This document shows positions 54,335 to 63,223 of a stretch of 64,000 nt of DNA, piece after piece; the stretch's first letter is position 1; every line of letters starts with the position of its first letter. The stretch covers positions 3,224,001 through 3,288,000 of the forward strand of contig NZ_SNWA01000002.1 of NCBI RefSeq assembly GCF_004361815.1, given 5' to 3'. The position numbers and the translations under genes are program-made. The notes beneath the pieces were generated by a model. The model was not told the origin of the DNA. It was given only the letters and a program-made list of their open reading frames with translations, and ran no database searches. The DNA comes from Paraburkholderia sp. BL10I2N1. Lineage in GTDB: Bacteria > Pseudomonadota > Gammaproteobacteria > Burkholderiales > Burkholderiaceae.

Positions 54335-55801
54335 ATGAACGATAAGATCGCCGCTTCAACTGAAACTCCCGGATCACAAGTGCTGGAGTTCGCCTCACTC
54401 GGGCTCGCTGCAGCTGCGGACGCGATACGCAGTGGTGATATCACCTCAGAGTCGTACGCCAGCGCGTTGCTATACCAGGCTCGAGCGCATGCTGACCTGA
54501 ATGCCTTCATCGCCATTGACGAAGACGCCTTGCTTCAGGCTGCGAAAGACGCGGACAAGGCACGCTCCGCAGGAGTAGAGGCGCCCCTATTGGGTGTCCC
54601 CGTTGGGATCAAGGACAGCTATCTGACGGCGGGGCTGGCCACAAGCATCGGCCTTGAACGCCTGGCGCATTTCGTCCCCACCGAGGACGCCGATGCAGTC
54701 CGCGCCGTTAAGGATGCAGGAGCTCTCGTCTTCGGCAAGAACAACCTGGTAGAGATGTCCTATGGGCTGACTGGGCATAACGAGCACTTCGGCCAAGTCA
54801 AGAACCCGCGCGCCTTGGAGCGTGTTACGGGTGGGTCGTCAAGCGGTTCTGCAGCCTCCGTGGCTGCCGGGATAGTGCCCGCTTCCTTGGGAGGCGATAC
54901 AGTCGGATCCATTCGTGTGCCAGCATCACTCTGTGGCGTCGTCGGGTTTAAGCCGACTACGGGACGCTGGCCCCGTAACGGCGTCGCACCGATTTCCCAC
55001 ACTCTCGACACAACGGGCGTATTCGCGCGTAGCGTTGAGGATTGCATACTGTTGGACGAAGTCGTGACCGGCGATCAGACTGCCGAGTCCGTCGAGCGGG
55101 ATTCCAACCTCGTCGGAGCTCGGCTGGCGTTCGCGCCCCGACAGTTTTTGGAGTTGGTGGACCCGGAAGTCGAGGAGCGATTTCGCGAGGTGGTACGCCA
55201 GTTGAAGGACGCCGGCGCGGAGGTGTTCGAGATTGATCTCGGGGAAGATTTCAACTCACTCATCCAGACAGCTACGTGGGGAATTTTCGGCCACGAGACG
55301 CAAGGCGCCATTTCGGACTTCCTGCGTCTGCATGGTATCCCGACTACTTTCGGCGAGATCTACGAGGGCCTGAAGCCGCAGCTTCGCCAAGCGTGGGAGT
55401 ACATGGTACTGCCCAGCGGTGCCGGTGCTACATCCGTGCAGGACTACAAGGTTGCACTCAGTGTGAGTCGTCCCGAAATCCAGCGCAGGCTGAATCAGGC
55501 GTTCGTAAGTCAGGGTGCCAATGCCATTCTGCAGCCGACCACACCCTGCACGGCGCCTTTGATCGGAGAGCAAGAGGGGCTTCGCATCGCTGGCCAGGAA
55601 GTCAGCACGCTCGCTTTGGCGAATCACACTTTGTTGGCCAGCAGCGTAGGTCTTCCGGGTATCAGCCTACCGGCGGGCCTCTCTCGCGCCGGTCTTCCGA
55701 TTGGTCTTGAGCTCGACGCGCCCTTGGGGAGCGACCGGGCGCTTTTGAGCCTTAGTCGCCATATCGAGCGCATCTTGGGCACTGTGCCGCCGTCGCTTTG
55801 A
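54335..55801 (+). CDS. Amidase, amidase-signature family (cytoplasmic)
   Basis: A 488-residue amidase. The Ser-cisSer-Lys triad is present: lysine in VPVGIKDSY (K93), cis-serine in TGGSSSGSAAS (S168/S169) and nucleophile in GGDTVGSIR (S192). The AS core runs about 60-475. It hydrolyses an amide to acid and ammonia; indole-3-acetamide, mandelamide or similar are plausible, but the substrate cannot be read from sequence. Ribosome site GAGGA precedes it. It starts an operon with a DUF302 protein and a TetR regulator. A Tat-exported paralogue is at 61400. Confidence 0.88.
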   Translation: MNDKIAASTETPGSQVLEFASLGLAAAADAIRSGDITSESYASALLYQARAHADLNAFIAIDEDALLQAAKDADKARSAGVEAPLLGVPVGIKDSYLTAGLATSIGLERLAHFVPTEDADAVRAVKDAGALVFGKNNLVEMSYGLTGHNEHFGQVKNPRALERVTGGSSSGSAASVAAGIVPASLGGDTVGSIRVPASLCGVVGFKPTTGRWPRNGVAPISHTLDTTGVFARSVEDCILLDEVVTGDQTAESVERDSNLVGARLAFAPRQFLELVDPEVEERFREVVRQLKDAGAEVFEIDLGEDFNSLIQTATWGIFGHETQGAISDFLRLHGIPTTFGEIYEGLKPQLRQAWEYMVLPSGAGATSVQDYKVALSVSRPEIQRRLNQAFVSQGANAILQPTTPCTAPLIGEQEGLRIAGQEVSTLALANHTLLASSVGLPGISLPAGLSRAGLPIGLELDAPLGSDRALLSLSRHIERILGTVPPSL

Positions 55802-55862
55802 TGCCGCCGCCCCTTTCCGAGCAAAGGGGCTGACCTCACACCACTGAACCGAGGATTAACAG

Positions 55863-56354
55863 ATGGCCAATGTAATGTGTTCCACCCATACAGTTTCAAT
55901 CGAGCACGTCACCATCAGATCGACGAATGCCTTCGATGACGTGCGAGCCAAGCTCGAGAGCTTGACGCCCCAAATCGATGACGGCATCTTTACTCTTCTG
56001 AGGTACGGTGAAAGCACGCGCGCGCTGCAAGAACTGCTAGCATCTCCTCCGCTAACGATTTTCGGGCAGCGTGACCACGGAGCACTGCTGGCTATTGCTG
56101 GTCTGCGCCACCGGTCGGTACAGTACGATATTGGCAATCCGCTCACCGCATCGAAGATGACCCGTCATCAATTATCTGCTGGGCTTTATGCGCCCATCCG
56201 CGTGTTGCTACACGACAGTGGTGATCGCGGTGCTGTGTTTGAATACGATCGTCCGGCCTCGGTTTTCGGCCAGTTCGGCAGCGAAGAAGTCAATATCGTG
56301 GCTCGTCAGCTCGATCGCGACCTCCAAACCTTGTTGGAGGCGGCTGCAGGCTGA
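55863..56354 (+). CDS. DUF302-domain protein
   Basis: A 163-residue protein. FDDVRAKLESLTPQIDDGIF, then GLRHRSVQYDIGNPLTASKM, SAGLYAPIRVLLHD and AVFEYDRPASVFGQF follow the DUF302 pattern, a small fold of unknown function often near oxidoreductases. It lies 61 bases after the amidase and 26 before the TetR gene, in one operon. Confidence 0.75.
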   Translation: MANVMCSTHTVSIEHVTIRSTNAFDDVRAKLESLTPQIDDGIFTLLRYGESTRALQELLASPPLTIFGQRDHGALLAIAGLRHRSVQYDIGNPLTASKMTRHQLSAGLYAPIRVLLHDSGDRGAVFEYDRPASVFGQFGSEEVNIVARQLDRDLQTLLEAAAG

Positions 56355-56380
56355 CGGCTGCGCGCACCAAGGAAGAGAAG

Positions 56381-56962
56381 ATGCGTTTTGAAAAAGGTCA
56401 CAAAGCCGCGACTCGACAGCATATTCTCGAGGCTGCCTCAAAATGCTTTCGCAGCGAAGGGGTTTCCGGCGCAGGCATCAGCGGGATCATGGGAGCGGCA
56501 GGCCTGACCAACGGCGCCTTTTATGCGCACTTTGACTCTAAGGACGCGCTTGTCCGAGAGGCGGTAAGTAGCGCCCTCGCGGAACGGCAGCAGAGCCTCG
56601 AAGAGAAAGTTGAAATGGGCGCTGACCTCGAGGAAGTAATCCGAAGCTATCTCAATCAGGCTCATCGGGCAGACCCTGCATGCGGATGCCCGTCGGCGGC
56701 TTTGCTCCCTGAGATCGCACGGCAGTCTGAGCCAACCCGGACAACTTATGAGCACGGGCTGAAATGCTTCGTTTCAACATTGGCTGCATTGCTCCCCGAG
56801 GCTGATTCCAATCGCGCCGATCGTCGGGCGACAGCCATCTTCGGTCTGATGGTTGGAACCCTTCAATTAGCGCGGGCGGTTCCGAGCATCGCAAGGGCGG
56901 AGCAAATCCTGGAAGCGGGGGTCGAAGCAGCGCTCCTTCTTGCTGGAGAACCGCGCGAGTGA
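56381..56962 (+). CDS. TetR/AcrR-family regulator
   Basis: A 193-residue repressor: HTH TRQHILEAASKCFRSEGV, then GISGIMGAAGLTNGAFYAHF; ligand domain about 80-190 with CGCPSAALLPEIARQ, a cysteine-bearing stretch seen in TetR_C_33/reactive-compound sensors. Its closeness to an amidase and DUF302 gene, and the ATTACGATCGTAAT sites upstream of the operon, imply autoregulated control of the unit. Confidence 0.88.
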   Translation: MRFEKGHKAATRQHILEAASKCFRSEGVSGAGISGIMGAAGLTNGAFYAHFDSKDALVREAVSSALAERQQSLEEKVEMGADLEEVIRSYLNQAHRADPACGCPSAALLPEIARQSEPTRTTYEHGLKCFVSTLAALLPEADSNRADRRATAIFGLMVGTLQLARAVPSIARAEQILEAGVEAALLLAGEPRE

Positions 56963-57254
56963 GGGCCTTGAGGCGCGTGCCGATGTTCCCGACCGATCCA
57001 TTTCAAAGTTTCGGTGCTTAAGGACCTACTGGTAGCCGCCGGCTGCGAGCGTGCAGCGAGCCGTTCCAGTTTCTGCCCCTCGGCGTAATGAACAGCGCAG
57101 GCGCCTAGCGCAGAGGTCCCAGTCCACTCGTTCAAGGTTTCCTCGGAGCAATTCACGTGGTCATGCGCAATGTGGGCGGCGTACTTCGCTCCGTGCAATT
57201 CTCCGCTTCCTATCTAATGCATGGCTCCTTCCGGAAGGCGCTCCTTCCAACTGA
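56963..57254. other. Gap before IS701
   Basis: No gene supported. Confidence 0.4.
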
Positions 57255-57258
57255 CTAG
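57255..57258 (+). repeat. IS701 target-site duplication, left
   Basis: CTAG, repeated at 58761-58764; 4-bp duplications of this type are usual for IS701. Confidence 0.75.
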
Positions 57259-58760
57259 TCGTACTGTGTCATATAATTAGTTGCGCGCTCTATTGCCGTA
57301 CAGGAAGAGAGAGCCATCGTTGCATGAGCCTTAGTCCAAGCAGGATGCGCAACGTAGTTATGGAATCAGGAACGTGACGTTGAGCGCGCTGGACTGCCCC
57401 GGGGGATGTAATCCGGGGGAAGGGAAGGCAGCGCGCGTTCAACGAAGTTTTTTTTATCGCGTCCATCTGATTGCATTCTGAGTCGCTGAGCCATCAGAAA
57501 CCCATACGCAGCGATACTCAGTGTGGCGTGGTGGTGAAAGCCGCGCCAGCCACGCCCTTCGTAATGACCCAGTCCGAACTCCTGCTTCAGATCCTGGTAG
57601 TCGCGCTCGATGCGCCAGCGCATCTTGGTTACGAACACAAGCTGTTCAAGTGTCGCCTCCTCGGGGGCAGTCGTGAGAAAGTACTTGAGCGGCTCCGTAT
57701 CGCCATCGGGCCATTCAACGAGCAGCCATTCTTCGTCACGAACGGTACTTCGCTCATTGTCGCGATGTGCGGGACGAACCCGTACGGCGGCAAAGCGGGA
57801 GGAAAGTGCTGCGTTGCTGCCTTCCCGCCAGGTGACGGTTTGCCAGCCGTTCACGGGTAATTGCATGGCCAGTTCCTTTACCGCGATCGGTTCGTGGCCG
57901 GGCCCACGGCGCAACAATGTCGGTGGCTTGCCGCGCCCGCTCCAGGGCCTGGGCGGAAGCGGCGCCGTACCTGGCGCCCACACAGAGGTGCCCGGCCGGA
58001 TCCCTACCGCGTACAACAAACCCAGTTCAGTTACGCCCTCCCGGAAAGCGGTTTCGTCGCCGTAACCAGCATCGGCCAGCACGATGCCCGGCGCAACGCC
58101 GGATGCTATCGCCTGGCGAAGTTGGGCCAGCGCAATCTGGGGCTTGGTCTCGAAGGCAAGCCCGTCGGGAATGCCCGCGCGACGGGCACGCTCCCGGTCG
58201 TCAATCCATTCCTTGGGGACATACAGCTGCCAGGCAATCGGCAGGCTGCCGCGTTGCGTCGCGATCGACAGGCTCACGGCGACCTGACAGTTGTCCTGTT
58301 TGCCGAGCTGCCCACAGTACTGACGTGCCACCCCGACCGAATGACGCCCCTTCTTTGGAAAACCTGTGTCGTCAATAATCCAGTAGTAGCCGGATTCTTC
58401 AGCAGCGTGCGCGCCTAACGCGGGCATCACCCATTCGCGTACCCGCTGCAAGACCGCCCGGTCTGACCATTCTGCCTTGGCTACAAAGTGGTGGAGTGAC
58501 TGGTGCTTCGCACTCGCGTGAAGTGGGTCAATATGTGCGGCCATTGGCTCGACGCTCTTGCGTGACAACGGCAAGACCAGGCCCGAACAGTAGCCCTTGA
58601 GGCCGGCATGCCGATCGGCGTGCCCTAACACCTGCGCCAGATGGTCCAGATACGCGTCAAATTCGTCGACATCTTCTCTCATCGCGATCGCCCGGAGTCT
58701 GTATTATTCAATAGTACCAGGTATCACTCCACCGCAAATATTTTTTATGACACAGTCAGA
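57259..58760 (-). mobile_element. IS701-family insertion sequence (1502 bp)
   Basis: Ends TCGTACTGTGTCATA and, inverted, TCTGACTGTGTCATA (13 of 15 identical), flanked by CTAG on both sides. A single transposase gene fills it. Confidence 0.85.
57366..58682 (-). CDS. IS701-family transposase
   Basis: A 438-residue DDE transposase: WIIDDTGFPKKGRHSVGVA (first aspartate), GIVLADAGYGDETAFREG (second) and MRWRIERDYQDLKQEFGL (glutamate), matching DDE_superfamily endonuclease type IS701. The N-terminal ATG at 58682 is used. Appears intact. Confidence 0.92.
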   Translation of the reverse strand: MREDVDEFDAYLDHLAQVLGHADRHAGLKGYCSGLVLPLSRKSVEPMAAHIDPLHASAKHQSLHHFVAKAEWSDRAVLQRVREWVMPALGAHAAEESGYYWIIDDTGFPKKGRHSVGVARQYCGQLGKQDNCQVAVSLSIATQRGSLPIAWQLYVPKEWIDDRERARRAGIPDGLAFETKPQIALAQLRQAIASGVAPGIVLADAGYGDETAFREGVTELGLLYAVGIRPGTSVWAPGTAPLPPRPWSGRGKPPTLLRRGPGHEPIAVKELAMQLPVNGWQTVTWREGSNAALSSRFAAVRVRPAHRDNERSTVRDEEWLLVEWPDGDTEPLKYFLTTAPEEATLEQLVFVTKMRWRIERDYQDLKQEFGLGHYEGRGWRGFHHHATLSIAAYGFLMAQRLRMQSDGRDKKNFVERALPSLPPDYIPRGSPARSTSRS

Positions 58761-58764
58761 CTAG
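58761..58764 (+). repeat. IS701 target-site duplication, right
   Basis: CTAG, matching 57255-57258. Confidence 0.75.
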
Positions 58765-58810
58765 GCGGCTCCCGATGTTCGGTTCGCGCCGAGTTCGACC
58801 GGCGCGAACT

Positions 58811-59016
58811 GCGGTAAATTTCAAGCTAGATGTCGCCTCAACGATTAAATTTAGGCGGCTTTTTGCTCCTGTCGGTGGTCGCGTTTGATGGGTTCGAAGT
58901 TGTCTGTCTGATCGGGATTCAGGTGGACTGTGTGTACGCGCTTCCAGTTTCGCGTGGGGCCTTTCCATCGTAGCGGATTGCGCTGCTTTGCCGCCTCGTA
59001 GAGCGTCGCGCGGCGA
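58811..59016 (-). mobile_element. Truncated left end of the IS3-type element (206 bp)
   Basis: Identical to 39967-40172, including 15 bases outside the 14-bp terminal repeat and the 3' end of orfB; homology stops abruptly at 59016. A relic of a second copy. Confidence 0.88.
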
Positions 59017-59052
59017 GCCGACGACAAGTCGCGACACGTGTCGAAGATCGAC

Positions 59053-59081
59053 TTGTGATCGGGATAATGCGCGTATATACT
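59053..59081 (+). promoter_or_regulatory. Sigma70-type promoter upstream of the Old Yellow Enzyme gene
   Basis: -35 TTGTGA (59053-59058) and -10 TATACT (59076-59081) with an exact 17-base spacer, 80 bases before the start codon. Confidence 0.55.
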
Positions 59082-59160
59082 CGCATCATGCTTTCGACAT
59101 ATCTGTGAAAGTTCTCAGCACGTCGCAGCGCAATCGGTCAAGTATCAACGGAGTCCTAAG

Positions 59161-60282
59161 ATGCCCGAACAGCTTTTTTCTCCCCTCAGGGTCGGCAACA
59201 TTCAGCTCGAGCATCGGGTCGTCATGGCGCCCCTGACGCGAACGCGTGCGAAGGATCCAGGACGCACACCGCATCAACTGAACGCCGAGTACTATGGACA
59301 GCGGGCGTCGGCTGGAGGATTGATAATTTCAGAGGGATCGCCTGTTTCAGAAGCTGCACACGGACTGCCGGGGACACCTGGGATTTACACTTCGGAGCAA
59401 GTCGCTGGCTGGCAAAAAGTGACGGATGCCGTACATCAGAGAGGCGGCCGCATTTTTTTGCAACTGTGGCACGTCGGACGAATATCGCATCGCTCGCATC
59501 AGCCACGTGACGCTCGTCCAGTCGCGCCCTCTGCGATCGCAGCGAGCGGCTATGGAATGTCGGCTGACTTCCAGCGCGTGCCATACGAAGAGCCTCGTGC
59601 CCTATCGACGAAAGAAGTCGCTGCTGTAGTTCAGGACTTCGTTCACGCTGCCCGAAATGCAATGGCAGCTGGCTTTGATGGAATTGAAATCCATGCGGCG
59701 AATGGTTATCTCATTGAACAATTCCTTCATGACAGGACCAACCAACGCACAGACGCATATGGTGGGTCACTAGAAAATAGGTGCCGCTTTGCAGTCGAGA
59801 TCGCTGAAGCGGTGACCGAGGTTTGGGGTGAAGATAGAGTCGGCATTCGACTGTCGCCGTTCGGAACCGCGAACGACAGTGGCGGGACTGATCCGGTCTC
59901 TTTATATACGTATCTCATCCGACGGCTCGCAAGCCTCAATTTGGCATATTTGCATCTGGTCGAGCCGAGAGCGAGTGGGGCGGGTCAGGCGGAGGTCGAT
60001 CACAAGGACGTTCCTTCGGCGTCTCAGATTTTCCGCCCGGTTTGGCCTCGGGTGCTTATCGCTGCCGGCAACTATACACGTGATGGGGCGTTAGCTGCGA
60101 TCGCGAACGGCCACGCCGACGCAATAGCGTTCGGCAGGTTATTTATTGCGAATCCAGATCTGCCATTGCGACTCAAATGCGATGCACGCCTGAATCGCTA
60201 TGACAGGGCAACTTTCTATGGCGGTCACGCTGTAGGCTATACGGATTACCCTTTCCTGTCTCAGGGCGAAGGCGTGGCCTGA
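59161..60282 (+). CDS. Alkene reductase, Old Yellow Enzyme family (NemA-like)
   Basis: A 373-residue FMN-dependent oxidoreductase in a TIM barrel. Segments: LFSPLRVGNIQLEHRVVMAP, TRTRAKDPG, IISEGSPVS, FLQLWHVGRISH, GFDGIEIHAANGYLIEQFL (active-site His-Asn) and HADAIAFGRLFIANPDLP. It reduces activated C=C bonds and nitro compounds with NADPH. GGAG precedes ATG 59161. Monocistronic; a clear promoter is present. Confidence 0.92.
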   Translation: MPEQLFSPLRVGNIQLEHRVVMAPLTRTRAKDPGRTPHQLNAEYYGQRASAGGLIISEGSPVSEAAHGLPGTPGIYTSEQVAGWQKVTDAVHQRGGRIFLQLWHVGRISHRSHQPRDARPVAPSAIAASGYGMSADFQRVPYEEPRALSTKEVAAVVQDFVHAARNAMAAGFDGIEIHAANGYLIEQFLHDRTNQRTDAYGGSLENRCRFAVEIAEAVTEVWGEDRVGIRLSPFGTANDSGGTDPVSLYTYLIRRLASLNLAYLHLVEPRASGAGQAEVDHKDVPSASQIFRPVWPRVLIAAGNYTRDGALAAIANGHADAIAFGRLFIANPDLPLRLKCDARLNRYDRATFYGGHAVGYTDYPFLSQGEGVA

Positions 60283-60732
60283 TTGTCCGGTCAGAGCAGA
60301 GGCGCTGTCTGACTACGCACGGAATAGCGCTGGAGTATTTGCTCTTTGCCTAGCCTGACTTTGCGTTTGCCTTATTCATCTTTAGTTCGATGTCCCTGTC
60401 GGTCGACCGCGGCGACGGCGCATCTCGTCTCTGTCGATGACGAAGACCGTGCAAATTTAACCAGTTGAACCGCCATGAGAATGCAAAGAGGCGATGCCTC
60501 AGGCTATGTGGCGATGTGCTGAACCGGAAGTTCGCCAATTGCCTTTGAAGGTCCGAAGAGAGAAAGACTCATGTCTGCCTGCCGCAGTGCTGTGTTCATC
60601 CAGCGGCAGAATCGCAAGACGATTAACTGCTGCAATGAGATTCAGCGAATTTTGCGTTCCACGCGTTCCGTCTCGCCTACGAACAACCATAGCTGACATC
60701 TCGTTCCAAGACCGTATGTGAAGGAGGCTGTC
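60283..60732. other. Non-coding gap upstream of the response regulator
   Basis: No gene supported; AAGGAGG of the next gene lies at its end. Confidence 0.4.
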
Positions 60733-61134
60733 GTGCTTTCGGTGCTGATGGTGGAAGATGAAAAGGGAACGGCCGCGTCATGGCAGGCCATGTGCGAGAT
60801 GCGCGGCTATGCAACGTTTTCTGCTGCTAATGGCAAAGCCGCGTTGGGCATTCTGCTGGCCAATGAGGTCGACGTCGTAGTGGCGGACCGCAAGATGCCG
60901 GACATGTCGGGATGTGACTTGTGCTATTCCCTGCGCAACGACAGGAGGCTTGCCGAAGTTGTATTCATCCTTGTTTCGGATGATCCAAGTCCACCTGCAT
61001 TTCTGTACTGTGATGCGATCCTTCACAAACCTCTTGCCGCCTCCATGTTGATATCAGAGATAGACCGAATCGTTGCTGAACGCGACGTCAATGGTCGTCG
61101 AAAAGCCGCCCGTGTGGCGGGCCTCAGATATTGA
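60733..61134 (+). CDS. Stand-alone response-regulator receiver protein
   Basis: A 133-residue CheY-like receiver without output domain: acidic pair in VLMVEDEKGT, phosphoacceptor aspartate in DVVVADRKMPDMSG and conserved lysine in AILHKPLAASM. The GTG at 60733 is chosen because AAGGAGG ends five bases upstream; GTG 60718 is less likely. No histidine kinase is nearby, so its partner is elsewhere. Confidence 0.82.
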   Translation: MLSVLMVEDEKGTAASWQAMCEMRGYATFSAANGKAALGILLANEVDVVVADRKMPDMSGCDLCYSLRNDRRLAEVVFILVSDDPSPPAFLYCDAILHKPLAASMLISEIDRIVAERDVNGRRKAARVAGLRY

Positions 61135-61399
61135 TGTGACGAACGACCGCACCTATGTTGCGCAGGCCCGTAGCCGTTAATAGTCCTTTGTCCGCGGCGC
61201 ATGAGCCGCGCCTTGCCTCACGCACGCAATGCTACATCAGCGGTTGCATCTTCAATTGAACACCAGACCGTTTGGCTGAACCGCTCCGATTCAGATCCTC
61301 CGTTGACATCGAATCTTGACGGTGTCACCCTCGGATCGCTGAGGGCCGAGCTACTTGCAATACCACGCCGCATTCACTTGTCAACTCAGGCGCCATCAC
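61135..61399. other. Gap upstream of the second amidase
   Basis: No gene supported. Confidence 0.4.
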
Positions 61400-63007
61400 A
61401 TGAAAATGACCCGGATCATCCCACTACCAACTCACGACGAACCGAATGAGCCTTACACGATCGATTCGCCTGCTCGACGTCGCTTCGTAAGAGATACCTC
61501 GGCAGTTTTGCTCAGCACTGCGGTCGGGCCCAGTATGTCGTACGCTGCCGCAGCGATCGAGCCCGCAGGGTCGTTGGTAGACGTATCGCAAGTGCACGAA
61601 GTTAGTTTGTTCGAGGCGGCGCGCGCTATTAACACCAACCGGCTAACATCGGAGCGGTACACGGAGCTCCTGCTCGAACGTACGCATAAGTTCGCATCCC
61701 TTAATGCTTTCATCACCGTCGACGATGACAAGGCACTGTCGGCAGCCCGAGCAGCCGACAAGGCGCGTCTCGCGGGCAAGAGAAGGGCACTTCCTGGGCT
61801 GCCTATTGGCGTCAAGGATAGCTACCTGACCATGGACCTGCCTACCAGCTTCGGGACAGCCGTGGCGCGTGACTTCAAGCCTGCGACGGACGCAAGGGTC
61901 GTGACTGCGATGAAAGATGCTGGTTGCATTGTGCTCGGGAAGAACAACCTGGTCGAAATGTCGTATGGTCTCACCGGTCTTAACGGTCATTACGGGCAGG
62001 CGAAGAACCCGTACAACGTGCTTCACATCACGGGAGGGTCGTCATGCGGCGGCGCAGCTAGCGTGGCCGCGAGACTGGTCCCGGCAGCGCTGGGTGGGGA
62101 CACGGTCGGGTCAATTCGCGTTCCTGCAGCGCTATGCGGCGTCGTTGGCTTCAAACCAACACCCGGCCGATGGTCAGGAAGTGGAGTCGCACCGATCTCA
62201 AACACATTGGATACGACCGGTCCGATAGCAAGGCGGGTGTCGGATTGCGACCTGCTAGACTCGATCGCGACGGGGAATTATTCGTCCCCACAACGGCTTC
62301 CAGCAAGCTTAAGGGGCACGAGACTCGCAGTCGCGCGTCACTATTATCTCGACGGCGCGGACGCGGAAGTAGAAAAGGTCTTCAACGACACGATCTCTAA
62401 ACTGAAAGATGCGGGAGCCAGTGTCGTAGAGGTCGATCTTGGCACAGACTTCGGCCCCATGGTCGAGGAAGCTAACTGGGCGCTGTTCTTTCATGATACC
62501 CAGCCAGATGTAACGGCGTTCCTGCGAGACCAGAATATCCCTCTTACGTTCGAAGAGATCTACGATGGGCTAGAGCCGCATATTAAAGCTCGCTGGCAAC
62601 GATTTGTCCTGACAACTGGAGCCGGCTATACGCGGGACGGCGCCTACAACGACGCTCTTTTCCGGCGCCGGCCAGAAGTCCGACGCCGCTTTGACAGTCA
62701 GGTTTTCTCTCGCGCAGATGCGATCGTGTTTCCAACAACCCTGTGCGCCGCTCCGGCCATTGCAGAGCAGTGGCAATATACGGTTGCGGGTCGGACGGTA
62801 AACGACGTCTTTCTGTCGAGGAACACCTATCCGGCTAGCTTTGCTGGACTGCCGGGGATATCAATTCCGATGGGACTGACGCAGAACGGCCTACCGCTCG
62901 GGCTAGAGTTGGACGCAAGCAGTGGAAGCGATAAAGCCCTATTAACTCTTGCGCGACGTGTCGAACAGGTCATTGGCTTCGTGCGGCCACCGTCGGTTTC
63001 GGCCTGA
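61400..63007 (+). CDS. Amidase, amidase-signature family, with Tat signal peptide
   Basis: A 535-residue protein (ATG 61400; ATG 61406 also possible). A twin-arginine signal is visible: SPARRRFVRDTSAVLLS, then a hydrophobic stretch ending SMSYAAAA, so it is probably exported folded to the periplasm. The catalytic lysine (PIGVKDSY), cis-serine (GGSSCGGAAS) and nucleophile (GGDTVGSIR) are intact. It is a close paralogue of the cytoplasmic amidase at 54335, sharing blocks such as KNNLVEMSYGLTG and SIRVPAxLCGVVGFKPT. Substrate unknown. Confidence 0.88.
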   Translation: MKMTRIIPLPTHDEPNEPYTIDSPARRRFVRDTSAVLLSTAVGPSMSYAAAAIEPAGSLVDVSQVHEVSLFEAARAINTNRLTSERYTELLLERTHKFASLNAFITVDDDKALSAARAADKARLAGKRRALPGLPIGVKDSYLTMDLPTSFGTAVARDFKPATDARVVTAMKDAGCIVLGKNNLVEMSYGLTGLNGHYGQAKNPYNVLHITGGSSCGGAASVAARLVPAALGGDTVGSIRVPAALCGVVGFKPTPGRWSGSGVAPISNTLDTTGPIARRVSDCDLLDSIATGNYSSPQRLPASLRGTRLAVARHYYLDGADAEVEKVFNDTISKLKDAGASVVEVDLGTDFGPMVEEANWALFFHDTQPDVTAFLRDQNIPLTFEEIYDGLEPHIKARWQRFVLTTGAGYTRDGAYNDALFRRRPEVRRRFDSQVFSRADAIVFPTTLCAAPAIAEQWQYTVAGRTVNDVFLSRNTYPASFAGLPGISIPMGLTQNGLPLGLELDASSGSDKALLTLARRVEQVIGFVRPPSVSA

Positions 63008-63223
63008 TCTTTGCGTGGCAGATATCCGCAGGTTCCGGGCTGAATGCACATAGCGTTGCGGCTCTTGGGAAGATGATGTGACGCTGCTTGCTGTTGGGAT
63101 GAATACGTAGCCGGAATCGGACTTGCTTCCTTCCGGTGATGTCGAGTCCGAAGCAGCGTCAACTGTCATCGTCCCGCGTTGCGACGGCAAGCGTTTGATC
63201 AGCGGCACAATCTAGCAAGCCTT

